Source of the DNA: Acidobacteriota bacterium
Lineage (GTDB): Bacteria; Acidobacteriota; Vicinamibacteria; Vicinamibacterales; SCN-69-37
Reading direction: 5' to 3'
DNA length: 64,000 nt
Assembly: GCA_020853395.1 (NCBI GenBank)
Contig: JADYYY010000010.1
Span: 248,001-312,000, forward strand
A program made the translations under genes and the position numbers. Within the stretch, counting starts at the first letter, position 1, and each line of letters begins with the position of its first letter. The notes under the pieces are model-generated. The model was not told where the DNA came from and did no database searches. It worked only from the letters and a program-made list of their open reading frames with translations. Below are positions 51,200 through 60,066 of this stretch, piece after piece.

Positions 51200-52180
51200 G
51201 TGCCGGCGCCCGCGGTGTCGTTCGTCGTGCCGGTGCGCAACGACGCCGAGCGGCTCGCGCGGTGTCTGGCGTCGATCCGGGCCGCCGCGCCCGCCGGCGT
51301 CGACGTCGAGATCGTGGTCGCCGACAACGGCTCGACCGACGGCTCGGCCGAGGTCGCGCGGCGCGCCGGCGCCACCGTGCTGTCGCTGCCGGGCCTGCGC
51401 GTGGCCGAACTGCGGAACCGCGCCGCCGCCATCGCTCGCGGCGACCTGCTCGGCTTCGTCGATGCCGACCACGAGATCGTGCCCGGCTGGATCGCGGCGG
51501 CGATCGAGCTCTTGCTTCCCGCGGCCCGTGGCGGCGCCGGCGCGCCATGCCGTCCGCCGGCGCGCGCCACGTGGGTCCAACGCCTGTACGATCGGCTCCG
51601 GCGACACCCACGAGCAACGGCCGAGCCGGTCGAATGGCTCGGCAGCGGCAACATGGCCGTCCGCCGCCGTGCGTTCGAAGAGGTTGGCGGCTTCGACGCG
51701 ACGCTCGAGACCTGCGAGGACGTCGACCTGTGCCGAAAGCTGCGCGCGCGTGGATACGGTCTGGTCTCGGACCCGCGGCTCGGCAACGTGCACTACGGCG
51801 ATCCGGCGACGCTGCGCCAGGTCTTCTACGGCGAGGTCTGGCGGGGGCGCGACAACGTTCGGGTGAGCCTGAGGGCGCCGCGCACGGTGCGCACGCTGGC
51901 CAGCGCCGCGATCCCGGTCCTGGGACTCATCGCCATCCTGACCGCTGCCGCGGGCCTGCTGCTCCTCGGTCCAACCGCCGGGTGGCGACTCGCGGGGCTC
52001 AGCCTCACGATCCCTCTCGTTCTCGTGGCGCTTCGCGCCACCGTGATGCTGCGCACGATCTGGTCGGCGGACTGGCCGAAGGCGCTCGCCGTCGCCGCGG
52101 CCTATGAAGCCGGACGGGCGATTGCCGTCGTCGGCCGCGTGAGCTACCGGCGCCGGCGACGCAGCGCCGCCGCCGCATGA
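51200..52180 (+). CDS. GT2 family glycosyltransferase with C-terminal membrane segments
   Basis: 326 residues from the GTG at 51200, directly after the UbiA stop. GT-A features: VSFVVPVRNDAERLARCLASI, DVEIVVADNGSTDGSAEVAR and LLGFVDADHEIVPGWIAAAI (D-A-D metal site). VEWLGSGNMAVRRRAFEEVGGF and TCEDVDLCRKL are the acceptor side. The C-terminus has two hydrophobic helices (IPVLGLIAILTAAAGLLLL and GLSLTIPLVLVALRA), so it is membrane-bound. The stop overlaps the GT4 start (ATGA). Confidence 0.87.
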   Translation: MPAPAVSFVVPVRNDAERLARCLASIRAAAPAGVDVEIVVADNGSTDGSAEVARRAGATVLSLPGLRVAELRNRAAAIARGDLLGFVDADHEIVPGWIAAAIELLLPAARGGAGAPCRPPARATWVQRLYDRLRRHPRATAEPVEWLGSGNMAVRRRAFEEVGGFDATLETCEDVDLCRKLRARGYGLVSDPRLGNVHYGDPATLRQVFYGEVWRGRDNVRVSLRAPRTVRTLASAAIPVLGLIAILTAAAGLLLLGPTAGWRLAGLSLTIPLVLVALRATVMLRTIWSADWPKALAVAAAYEAGRAIAVVGRVSYRRRRRSAAAA

Positions 52181-53358
52181 CCGACGTGACCCGCGTCCTC
52201 GAGCTGCGCAGCGTCCGCGGCACCGGCGGCGGGCCCGAGAAGACGATCCTGCTCGGCGCCGCGCACCACGATCCGCGCCGCTTTCGCGTCACCGTCTGCT
52301 ACATCCGCGACGACCGCGACCGGGTGTTCGGGATCGACGAGCGCGCCCGCCGGCTCGACATCGAGTACGTCGAGGTCCGCGAGCGGCACTCGTTCGACCG
52401 GCGCATTTGGCCGGCGCTCGCGGCGATCTGCCGCGATCGGGCCATCGACGTCGTGCACGGACACGACTACAAGACCAACCTGCTGGCGTGGCTGCTCAGC
52501 CGGCGCCTCGACGTCGTGCCGATCGGCACGGCCCACGGCTGGACGGGCCAGAGCGCCCGCGAGCGCTGGGTGTACTACCCGCTGGATCGGCAGGTGCTCC
52601 GCCGCCTGCCTCGGGTGATCGCCGTCTCGACCGACATCCGCGATCGGCTGATCGCGAGCGGCGCCGATCCGGCTCGCATCACGGTGTTGCTCAACGGGAT
52701 CGACCCCGACGCGTTCCGGCGCCAGCGGGGCGAGCGCGATGCCCGTCGGGCGGCGCTCGGCTTCCAGCCGCACCACCGGATCATCGCCACGGTCGGCCGC
52801 CTCGAGCGGCAGAAGCGCGTCGACCTGCTGCTCGAGGCGTTCGCCCGCGTACACGTCGCGCGTCCGGAGACGCGCCTCGTCGTCGTTGGCGACGGCAGCC
52901 TGCGGGCGTCGCTCGAGACGCAGTCGCGCCGCATGGGCGTGGACGCGGCGTGCCTCTTCCTCGGCCATCGGCTCGACATCGCGCGCCTGCACGACGCGTT
53001 CGACGTGTTCGTCCAGGCATCTGAGTACGAGGGCACGCCCAACGCGGTGCTCGAGGCCATGGCGCTCGAGACGCCGATCGTCGCGACTGACGTCGGAGGG
53101 ACGCGCGAGCTGGCGCGGCCCGACGTCGACGCGCTGATCGTGCCGCCGCACGACACGCACGCGCTCGCCCACGCCGTCGAACAGGTGCTGGCCGATCCGG
53201 CCGCTGCCGCCGCGCGCGTGGTCTCCGCGCGCCGGCGCATCGAGCGCGACCTGTCGTTCGCCGAACGCACGCGTACCCTCGAACGAATCTACGACGAGCT
53301 GGTGCAGGCGCGGAGGCGGGCCGAACCGGCAGGCATGGTGGACGTCGGCCGTGCGTGA
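52177..53358 (+). CDS. GT4 family glycosyltransferase
   Basis: 393 residues. VLELRSVRGTGGGPEKTILLG has the Gly-rich GT-B loop; DVVHGHDYKTNLLAWLL; HGWTGQSARERWVYYPLDR; VLLNGIDPDAFRRQRG at the hinge; IIATVGRLERQKRVDLLLEA; and VQASEYEGTPNAVLEAMALETP with the E-x7-E signature. The opening RGTGGGPEKT is typical for transferases in GT4 EPS clusters. Coupled to genes on both sides: ATGA at its start and 8-bp overlap at its end. Confidence 0.9.
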   Translation: MTDVTRVLELRSVRGTGGGPEKTILLGAAHHDPRRFRVTVCYIRDDRDRVFGIDERARRLDIEYVEVRERHSFDRRIWPALAAICRDRAIDVVHGHDYKTNLLAWLLSRRLDVVPIGTAHGWTGQSARERWVYYPLDRQVLRRLPRVIAVSTDIRDRLIASGADPARITVLLNGIDPDAFRRQRGERDARRAALGFQPHHRIIATVGRLERQKRVDLLLEAFARVHVARPETRLVVVGDGSLRASLETQSRRMGVDAACLFLGHRLDIARLHDAFDVFVQASEYEGTPNAVLEAMALETPIVATDVGGTRELARPDVDALIVPPHDTHALAHAVEQVLADPAAAAARVVSARRRIERDLSFAERTRTLERIYDELVQARRRAEPAGMVDVGRA

Positions 53359-53950
53359 CGCGCTCAAAGCCGCGGCACGCGCGCTGGCGGCGGTCGCGGT
53401 CGCGCCGGCCCTCCTGTCGTTCGTCGTGCGCCGCGCGGTCATGGGCGCGGACCGCGCGCTCGAAGGCTCGACGGAAGCGCTCGGCCTGATGCCTGGCCTG
53501 GCCGGCATCTACGTTCGGCGCGCGTTCCTGTCGCGCGCGCTGGCGCACTGTGCCCCCACCGCCACGATCGGCTTCGGCACGCTCTTCAGCCAGACCGGCG
53601 CGCGGATCGACGATCGAGCCTACGTGGGGCCCCGTTGCCATCTGGGCCTCGTCCACCTGGAACGCGACGTCCTCCTGGCCGCCGGCGTCCACGTGCCGAG
53701 CGGCGCCGCCACGCACGAGACGACCGACGCCGTTGTCCCGATTCGCGATCAGCCCGAGCGCCGGACGATGGTGCGGATCGGCGAAGGCACCTGGGTCGGC
53801 AGCGCCGCCGTCATCATGGCCGACGTCGGCTGCCACTGCGTGATCGGCGCGGGGGCCGTGGTCACACGTCCCGTTCCCGACCATTCGGTCGCCGTCGGCG
53901 TGCCGGCGAAGGTCATCCGCAATCGTCTCGAGGCGCAAATGCCCCGATGA
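53351..53950 (+). CDS. Left-handed beta-helix (hexapeptide) acyltransferase
   Basis: 199 residues from the GTG at 53351. After a hydrophobic N-terminal stretch (LAAVAVAPALLSFVVRRAV) come hexapeptide-repeat coils (ATIGFGTLFSQTGARIDDRAYVGPRCHLG, RIGEGTWVGSAAVIM, CVIGAGAVVTRPVPDHSVAVGVPAKVI). The last two segments are the typical LbH end of WbbJ/serine acetyltransferase-like enzymes with the GVPAKVI tail. His and Gly near the helix (HETTDAVVPI) could be catalytic. Likely O-acetylates the glycan in the cytoplasm. Its stop overlaps the next start by 4 bp. Confidence 0.82.
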   Translation: MRDALKAAARALAAVAVAPALLSFVVRRAVMGADRALEGSTEALGLMPGLAGIYVRRAFLSRALAHCAPTATIGFGTLFSQTGARIDDRAYVGPRCHLGLVHLERDVLLAAGVHVPSGAATHETTDAVVPIRDQPERRTMVRIGEGTWVGSAAVIMADVGCHCVIGAGAVVTRPVPDHSVAVGVPAKVIRNRLEAQMPR

Positions 53951-55176
53951 TCCGCTGCTTGTTCCTCACCCACCGCCTGCCGTACGCGCCCAATCGCGGC
54001 GATCGCATTCGCGCGTACCACCTCATGGAGGAGATGGCCCGATTCGCGGACGTGACGCTCTGCTCGCTGGTGCACGACGACGACGAGGCGGCGCAGGCCG
54101 CGAAGGTGCCGTACGCCACGCGTGTCGTCACGGTGCGGGTTCCTCGGATCGCCAACCGTGCGCGTGCGGCGATGAGCCTTGCCTCCGGCCGGCCGCTGAC
54201 CCACGTGCTGCTGGACGGCGCCGTGGCGCCCACGCTCGAGAGGCTGGATGCGCCGGCGGCATTCGACCTCGTGCTCGCCTACTGCTCGAGCATGGCGCGG
54301 TTCGCGATGTCGCCGCCGCTCGCCGGCACGCCCTTCGTCCTCGACATGGTCGACGTGGACTCCGCGAAGTGGGATGCGCTCGCCCGCCGGTCGCGTGGGC
54401 CGCGCGGCTGGATCTACCGGCGCGAGGCCCGAACGCTCCGAGCGTTCGAGATCGAAGCCACCCGTCGCGCCCGCGGCACGATCTGCGTGAACGATCGCGA
54501 GGCGGAGACGTTGCGCGCGCTCGTGCCGGGCGGCGACATCTCCGTGCTGGAGAACGGTGTCGACCTCGAGGCCTTCCGGCCGCCCGCGCCGCTCGAGCGC
54601 GACGCCGCGGTCATCTTCTGCGGCGTGCTCGACTACGAGCCGAACGAGGGCGGCGTGCTCTGGTTCGCGCGCGAGGTGTGGCCGCGCGTACACGCGAGGC
54701 GACCGGACGCGCGCTTCCGGATCGTCGGTGCCCGCGCCACGCCAGCGATCCGCCGTGCGGCGGCCGCCGATCCGTCGATCGATCTCGTCGGTGAGGTGAC
54801 CGCGGTGCCGCCGCACCTGTGGCGTGCCGCGGTGTCGGTGGCCCCGCTGCACACGGCGCGCGGCCTTCAGAACAAAGTGCTCGAGGCGCTCGCGGCCGGC
54901 CTGCCGGTCGTCGTCACGCCCGTCGTCCTCGATGGCCTGCCCATCGCCGTGCGGCCTGGATGCGTCACCGCGACCGACCCGGCCATCTTCGCGGACGCCG
55001 TGCTGCAACTGCTCGGCGAGCCTGCCGCGGTTCGCTCGCACCGCCTCGCCGCGCTCCGTCTCGACGAGCTGACCTGGCGGCGCAGACTGGCGCCGCTTCG
55101 CACGCTGCTCGAGAAGGCGGCCGGCGTGAGCGCCGGTTCGGCGACAGCAGGCCGAACCGCAACCGCGGTGAGATGA
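53947..55176 (+). CDS. PEP-CTERM/exosortase-associated glycosyltransferase (TIGR03087/stp1 type)
   Basis: 409 residues. The N-terminus CLFLTHRLPYAPNRGDRIRA with YHLMEEMARFADVTLCSLV is the diagnostic start of the TIGR03087 sugar transferase family associated with PEP-CTERM/exosortase systems. It also has the segment VLDMVDVDSAKWDALARRS and the GT4-type C-terminal half (VLENGVDLEAFRPPAP, LDYEPNEGGVLWFAREVWP, HTARGLQNKVLEALAAGLPVV). It is probably part of the glycan pathway tied to exosortase substrates, which links this downstream block functionally to the exosortase operon at 9.3 kb. Start ATG overlaps the previous stop. The 4-bp gap to the VanZ gene keeps it in the same operon. Confidence 0.88.
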   Translation: MIRCLFLTHRLPYAPNRGDRIRAYHLMEEMARFADVTLCSLVHDDDEAAQAAKVPYATRVVTVRVPRIANRARAAMSLASGRPLTHVLLDGAVAPTLERLDAPAAFDLVLAYCSSMARFAMSPPLAGTPFVLDMVDVDSAKWDALARRSRGPRGWIYRREARTLRAFEIEATRRARGTICVNDREAETLRALVPGGDISVLENGVDLEAFRPPAPLERDAAVIFCGVLDYEPNEGGVLWFAREVWPRVHARRPDARFRIVGARATPAIRRAAAADPSIDLVGEVTAVPPHLWRAAVSVAPLHTARGLQNKVLEALAAGLPVVVTPVVLDGLPIAVRPGCVTATDPAIFADAVLQLLGEPAAVRSHRLAALRLDELTWRRRLAPLRTLLEKAAGVSAGSATAGRTATAVR

Positions 55177-55180
55177 GACG

Positions 55181-55621
55181 ATGGCGCACACATCGTGGCG
55201 TGTCGCGCGCGGCTGGGTGCTCGCCACTGCCGTCATCCTCGTCGTGACGCTCGCCCCGTTCGAGTTCAGCGCCGACGAGGAGATCGTCGCGATGAAGCTT
55301 TCGCGCGTCTCCCCCAACCCGTTCGTGAACACCTGGGGCCGCGGGCCGCTGCCCGCGATCGGCACGGCGCTCAACGTGGTGCTCTTCGTGCCGTTCGGCT
55401 TGACCGTGGCGCGGGCGCTCGCACGCCCCGGCCGGCGCGGCTGGACGGTCGTCGCGATCGTGAGCGCGGCTGGCCTCGCGCTCAGCCTGGCCGTGGAAAG
55501 CGCGCAGGCGTTCACGCGCTATCGCATCCCGTCGAGCACCGACGTGCTCACCAACGCGATCGGCGCATCTGCAGGCGCCGCGATCGTGGTCAGGCGCTCT
55601 GCCAGACGGGACGACACGTGA
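55181..55621 (+). CDS. VanZ-like membrane protein
   Basis: 146 residues with three or four helices. VLATAVILVVTLAPFEFSA, then PAIGTALNVVLFVPFGLTVARAL (the VanZ core NVxxFxPxG) and VESAQAFTRYRIPSSTDVLTNAIGASAGA (E-x-x-Q ... R-x-x-S/D-x-x-D-x-x-x-N). VanZ-like domains have a suspected role in lipid II or polyprenyl carrier handling and teicoplanin resistance, but the mechanism is unknown. ATG 55181 has GAGATGAGACG upstream. The stop shares one base with the next ATG. Confidence 0.8.
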   Translation: MAHTSWRVARGWVLATAVILVVTLAPFEFSADEEIVAMKLSRVSPNPFVNTWGRGPLPAIGTALNVVLFVPFGLTVARALARPGRRGWTVVAIVSAAGLALSLAVESAQAFTRYRIPSSTDVLTNAIGASAGAAIVVRRSARRDDT

Positions 55622-57309
55622 TGGCGGCCTTCCGCAACAGCGCCTGGCGCAAGTGGAGGTCGGCGTCCCGGTCGAACCCACGACGAGACGTGCGGCGAGA
55701 CCGGCTGGTGCTCATCGCCATCACGGCGGGCGCGCTCGGACTTCGCGTGTGGTCGGTCACCTGGGGTTGGCCGCACGGGTTGTACGGGGACGAATCGAAC
55801 TACGCCCCCAACGCGATGCGGATGGCCGCAGACCGCACGCTCAACACGGGGCGTTTTCACAACAGCCATCTCTTCACCTACCTGTGCCTGGCAGAAGTCG
55901 GCGTCCTCTATCTTGCGGGGTACGTGGCCGGCATCTTTCACGGCGCACGGGAATTCGGCGCGTTCGCCTGGAGCCACGCGATTGTGATTCTGAGCCTTGC
56001 GAGGTTCACCACCGTCGCGTTCGGAGTGGCGACGGTGGTCGGCGTCTACATCGCCGGACGTCTGTTGCACGGCAGGGCCGTGGGATGGTTGGCGGCGATG
56101 CTGCTCGCGGTCTCTCCGCTGCACGTGTACTACTCAAAGGTCGCGGTCAATGACGTGCCGATGACGGCCTTCGTCCTGCTGACCCTCGTCGTCACGCTGT
56201 ATCACCTGCGGACCGGCAGTGCGCGTTGGCTGTACCTCGCGGCATTCGCGGCTGGGCTGGCCGCGGGCGCCAAGTACAACGGCGGACTCGCGATCGTGAT
56301 GCCGCTGGGCGCGGTCGGCGTCACGGCATGGCGCTCGTTCCAGACCGGCGCGTCTGGCCTGCGCACGGCAGCCATGACTGCCGTGCTGATCGGGCTCGTC
56401 GCGCTGGCCGGGTTCGTCCTGACGGATCCGTTTGCCGTGCTGAGCTTCAGGGAATTTCTCGCCGGCTTCGAGTTCCAGGCCGGGCTGGCGCGCGCGAGGT
56501 GGCCGACCCAGCCACCGGATCCGGTGCCGCTGCTGATGATCCGATCGGTGGCGGCTGGTCTCGGCGTTCCGTCGTGTCTCGCGGCAGTGGCCGGTCTTTT
56601 CTTGCTCCTTCGGCGCCGATCGGCAGCCGGTCTGACTGTCTGTGCCTTTCCGATCGTGTACGTCGGGGTCATGGCGCTCAGCCAACTGTTCTTCACCCGT
56701 TTCTTGCTGCCCATCTACCCGCCGCTGGCGCTCCTGGCCGGATACGCGGTCGTCGAGACCGTGCATTCCGTGCGACGTTGGTCACCATCAGCCGGCCGGC
56801 TAGCCGCGGGCCTGATCCCTGCCGTGACGATCGCCATCCCGCTCCAATCGGCACTGACCCTGAATGCCGTCCTGTGGCGCCAGGACACGCGTCTTCACGC
56901 TCGCGAGTGGCTCACCGCCCACGTGTCTTCGAACGACCACATCCTCGCTGACTCCGACGCGGCCGCAGCACTCGACACGCCATCCGACTGGCCGATGACG
57001 GTGCGCTTGACATCACAGAACCGCGAAGTGCTGGCTCGCGAGTGGACATGCGCCCGCATAGACCGCGAGCGGGTCACGTTCGTGCTCCTGTCATCGGCGT
57101 TCACGCACGCCGTTCGCGACCCGCGAGCCGCGGAACTCCAGGACTGCGTCGGAAGACGCGCCGCATCGGTCGTCACGATCTCGCCACTCCGCCCGGGTGT
57201 GACGGTGCCGGAGTTCGAGCTGTCGGAGGTGACGGATGTTCTGCGTGTCCTCGGTGCTCGCGCATCGAATGGGCCCTTGATTCGGATCTTCGAGATCACC
57301 CCTCGATGA
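55621..57309 (+). CDS. ArnT/GT39-like membrane glycosyltransferase
   Basis: 562 residues with about 12 helices. VWSVTWGWPHGLYGDESNYAP supplies the GT-C D-E motif (GDE) in the first periplasmic loop; AVNDVPMTAFVLLTLVVT, and a large C-terminal soluble part of about 130 residues (DSDAAAALDTPSDWPMTV on). LQSALTLNAVLWRQDTRLHARE resembles the periplasmic domain of this family. Uses a polyprenyl-phosphate sugar on the periplasmic side; the GtrB at 42150 could supply it. Translationally coupled to VanZ-like proteins on both sides (1-bp and 4-bp overlaps). Confidence 0.85.
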   Translation: MAAFRNSAWRKWRSASRSNPRRDVRRDRLVLIAITAGALGLRVWSVTWGWPHGLYGDESNYAPNAMRMAADRTLNTGRFHNSHLFTYLCLAEVGVLYLAGYVAGIFHGAREFGAFAWSHAIVILSLARFTTVAFGVATVVGVYIAGRLLHGRAVGWLAAMLLAVSPLHVYYSKVAVNDVPMTAFVLLTLVVTLYHLRTGSARWLYLAAFAAGLAAGAKYNGGLAIVMPLGAVGVTAWRSFQTGASGLRTAAMTAVLIGLVALAGFVLTDPFAVLSFREFLAGFEFQAGLARARWPTQPPDPVPLLMIRSVAAGLGVPSCLAAVAGLFLLLRRRSAAGLTVCAFPIVYVGVMALSQLFFTRFLLPIYPPLALLAGYAVVETVHSVRRWSPSAGRLAAGLIPAVTIAIPLQSALTLNAVLWRQDTRLHAREWLTAHVSSNDHILADSDAAAALDTPSDWPMTVRLTSQNREVLAREWTCARIDRERVTFVLLSSAFTHAVRDPRAAELQDCVGRRAASVVTISPLRPGVTVPEFELSEVTDVLRVLGARASNGPLIRIFEITPR

Positions 57310-58742
57310 ACCGCGAGATGATGCCTCCTGCCCCCCGCCGTCATCACCTCGCGCTCGCGGCGCTGGCGTGGACGGCCTTCGCCGTCTACGGCTCGCTCGT
57401 ACCGCTCGAGTACCGGCCGACCGCGTGGGACGACGCCGTGGCGCGGTTCCGGTCGCTGCCGCCGCTGTGGGTCGGCATCGGCACGCGCGCGGACTGGGTC
57501 GCCAACATCCTGCTGTTCATCCCGCTCACCTTCCTGTGGCTCGGCACCGTGGCGTGCGACCGCGGACGGATGGCGCGCCTGGCCGGCGCCCTCGTGGTGC
57601 TGCCGCTCGCCGCGGCCGGGGCCGTCGCGCTCGAGTTCACCCAGATCTGGTTCGCCCGCCGCACGGTCTCGCGCAACGACATCCTCGCCGAGGCGATCGG
57701 CGGCGGCCTGGGTGTGCTGCTGTGGTTCGTCATCGGCCAGCGGGCGGTGGCCTGGGCCCGCACCTACAGCCTCGACCGGCGGCCGCAGTCGCGCGTGCAG
57801 TGGCTGCTGCAGGCGTACATCGTCGGCTTCACGATCTGGTCGGTGATTCCGCTGGATCTGACGATCAGCGTGACCGAGCTGTACCACAAATGGGAGCGCG
57901 GCCAGGTGACGCTCCTGCCGTTCGCGTACCGCTACGAGTCGTGGAGCGCGCACCTCTACCAGGCGTTCGGCGATCTCATGGTGTTCGTGCCGCTCGGCAT
58001 CTGGATCGCGATGTTCGACTGGGGGCCGCGGCCGAGCCGCGCCGTGCTCAAGCTCGCGGCCATGGGCGGCGCCGCGTACGGCACCGCGCTCGAGCTGGTG
58101 CAGCTTCTCGTCCTGAGCCGCTACACGGACGTAACCGACATCCTCTTCGCGGTCGCCGGATCCACGCTCGGCGCCTGGCTCGTCCTGCGCCAGCGTTCTG
58201 AGGCCGCGACGACGGCGACGGACGTCCCCGACGCCGCGACGCCAGCGACGGCGGTCCACGGGATCGTCGCGGCGGCCGTCAGGTGGGGCATAGCGATCGG
58301 GGCGTACACGGCGTTTCTCCTCGCGGGGTTCCTGTTTCCGTTCGAGGTGACGCACGATCGGGTGCTCGTCGCATCGCGGTTCCAGGAGTTCGCGCGCGTG
58401 CCACTCTTCTCGCTCTATATGGGCACGGAGTTCAACGCCATCCAGCAGGTGCTCGTGCGGCTGCTGCTGTTCGCGCCGCTCGGCGCGCTGTGGGGGCGTC
58501 TCGCGCTCCGTGCTCGAGGGCGCGCGGGCCGCATCGCGATCGGTCTCGCCGGCCTGGGCTACGCCGCCGCGCTCGCGCTCGCGATCGAGCTGGCGCAGCT
58601 CTTCATGCCGCCGAAGATCGCCGATCCGAGCGATGCCGCCCTCTGTCTGCTCGGCGCCGCTGGAGGCCTGTACGTCGCGGCGCGAGCCCTCGTGCCGGCT
58701 GACGATCGCGCCGCGACAGGCCGCACACGCGATGTGGCCTGA
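57306..58742 (+). CDS. Large protein with three VanZ-like modules
   Basis: 478 residues with about twelve helices. Three repeats of the VanZ core: WVANILLFIPLTFLWLGTVA with LEFTQIWFARRTVSRNDILAEAIGG; AFGDLMVFVPLGIWIAMF with LVQLLVLSRYTDVTDILFAVAGS; and QVLVRLLLFAPLGALWGRLA with LAQLFMPPKIADPSDAALCLLGAAGG. The E/Q-x-x-Q ... R-x-x-(S/T/D)-D pattern recurs in the first two, while in the third the Arg is replaced. Length is more than three times a normal VanZ protein, and it neighbours a single-domain VanZ at 55181. A 4-bp overlap with the GT39-like gene and 11-bp overlap with the ligase tie it to the operon. Confidence 0.78.
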   Translation: MNREMMPPAPRRHHLALAALAWTAFAVYGSLVPLEYRPTAWDDAVARFRSLPPLWVGIGTRADWVANILLFIPLTFLWLGTVACDRGRMARLAGALVVLPLAAAGAVALEFTQIWFARRTVSRNDILAEAIGGGLGVLLWFVIGQRAVAWARTYSLDRRPQSRVQWLLQAYIVGFTIWSVIPLDLTISVTELYHKWERGQVTLLPFAYRYESWSAHLYQAFGDLMVFVPLGIWIAMFDWGPRPSRAVLKLAAMGGAAYGTALELVQLLVLSRYTDVTDILFAVAGSTLGAWLVLRQRSEAATTATDVPDAATPATAVHGIVAAAVRWGIAIGAYTAFLLAGFLFPFEVTHDRVLVASRFQEFARVPLFSLYMGTEFNAIQQVLVRLLLFAPLGALWGRLALRARGRAGRIAIGLAGLGYAAALALAIELAQLFMPPKIADPSDAALCLLGAAGGLYVAARALVPADDRAATGRTRDVA

Positions 58743-60066
58743 TCGACTCGACGCCGCGCGGCGCGCTGCGGCTCTCGCGCTGCAGGTCCTCGCCATCGCG
58801 GCCGCGGTCGCGTGCCTCGTGCTGCTGCGCGATACGCCGCTCGTCCTTCGATGCCTCTGGACGGCCGGCCTGGCCGCCGGCGCCGCTGCGGCGCGGCGGC
58901 CGGAGCTCGCGATCGCCGCGTATGCAGCGTCGTTGTACGGCACGCCCCGGTATTCGCCGGATTCCAACGTCCTGGTGCGATCTGGAGTCCTCGACGGCAT
59001 CGCCCTCTTCGCGGTCGCCGGGACGGCGCTGTGGCGAGCCTCGCATCCGCAGCCGCGCCCGTCGCGGCTGACGTGGGTCGCGGCCGCTCTCTTCGTCTGG
59101 ATTGCGGTCGCGAGCGTTGCCAACTGGACCGTGGTGGACGCCTCGCGGCGAAGCAGCGGGCATGCGCCCATCCTTCTCGTTCACGCGGCGGCGATGTGCT
59201 GGGTGGCGAGCGCGGCCATGCCCGGACGAGCGGCCGCGCGGCAGTGGGCGTCCTGGCTGGGCGTGGGGCTCGGACTGCGCACGTTCCTTCAAGGCCGCGA
59301 GGGCATCGTGCTCGAGAACGACCTCGGACCCGTCGTGCTCATGGTCGTGCCCTTCGCGATTCTGCTCGCCAGGTGCGAACCTCGCCGGGTTGCGCGTCTC
59401 GCCTTCGGCCTCGCTGCCATCCTCGCCCTCGGCATCGTCGCGTTGACCTACAACCGGGCCTCCGCGGTGGCATTTGCCGCGGCCACGTTCGTGTTCCTTT
59501 GGCAACAGCGTCATCGCGGCCGCTGGATCGCCATAGGGCTGACGATCGCGGTGCTCGCGACGGGGTGGTTCGCATCGGGAGCGTATCGCGAGCGCTTCCT
59601 GCAGGCCTGGCAGGAACTGCAGGGCACGTCGTCGGGCAGCGTCACGGAACGCTTCGCGCTGTGGCGTGCCTCCGCCCGTCTCGTTGCGGATCACCCGGTC
59701 GTCGGGGTCGGGCCCGGCCGATTCGCCACCGAGGTGGCCGACTACTCGCCGAGCCTCCGCGGGATGGTCGTGCACAACAGCATCATTCACGCCGCGGCGG
59801 AAACGGGCGTTCCCGGCGCGGCGCTGTATCTCGCGCTGTTCCTCGGCGTCCTCGCGCTCACCGCGTCAATCCGGCGCCACACGTCCGACCCGTGGCAGCG
59901 GGAACTGGCCGGTGCCCTTCAACTGAGCCTGATCGTGTACCTGATCGCCGGTCTGTTCCTGAGCCGCCACGACATGGTGATGGCCTACATCCTCGCCGGA
60001 TGGACGATCGGCCTGCGCCGCGAGCCTATCGACGGTCCACCCACCGGCGCAGCGGCCGCTCCATGA
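58732..60066 (+). CDS. O-antigen ligase/polymerase-like protein
   Basis: 444 residues, about eleven helices, start ATG 58732 overlapping the VanZ-like gene by 11 bp. ALWRASARLVADHPVVGVGPGRFATEV and MVVHNSIIHAAAETGVPGAALYLALFL are the Wzy_C/WaaL hallmark: a periplasmic loop with H-x2-H. ERFLQAWQELQGTSSGSVTERFALW precedes it. It could ligate or polymerise the glycan, as the second protein of this type besides 32319-33764. Last gene of the plus-strand block; its last 41 bp overlap the convergent acyltransferase. Confidence 0.82.
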   Translation: MWPDRLDAARRAAALALQVLAIAAAVACLVLLRDTPLVLRCLWTAGLAAGAAAARRPELAIAAYAASLYGTPRYSPDSNVLVRSGVLDGIALFAVAGTALWRASHPQPRPSRLTWVAAALFVWIAVASVANWTVVDASRRSSGHAPILLVHAAAMCWVASAAMPGRAAARQWASWLGVGLGLRTFLQGREGIVLENDLGPVVLMVVPFAILLARCEPRRVARLAFGLAAILALGIVALTYNRASAVAFAAATFVFLWQQRHRGRWIAIGLTIAVLATGWFASGAYRERFLQAWQELQGTSSGSVTERFALWRASARLVADHPVVGVGPGRFATEVADYSPSLRGMVVHNSIIHAAAETGVPGAALYLALFLGVLALTASIRRHTSDPWQRELAGALQLSLIVYLIAGLFLSRHDMVMAYILAGWTIGLRREPIDGPPTGAAAAP

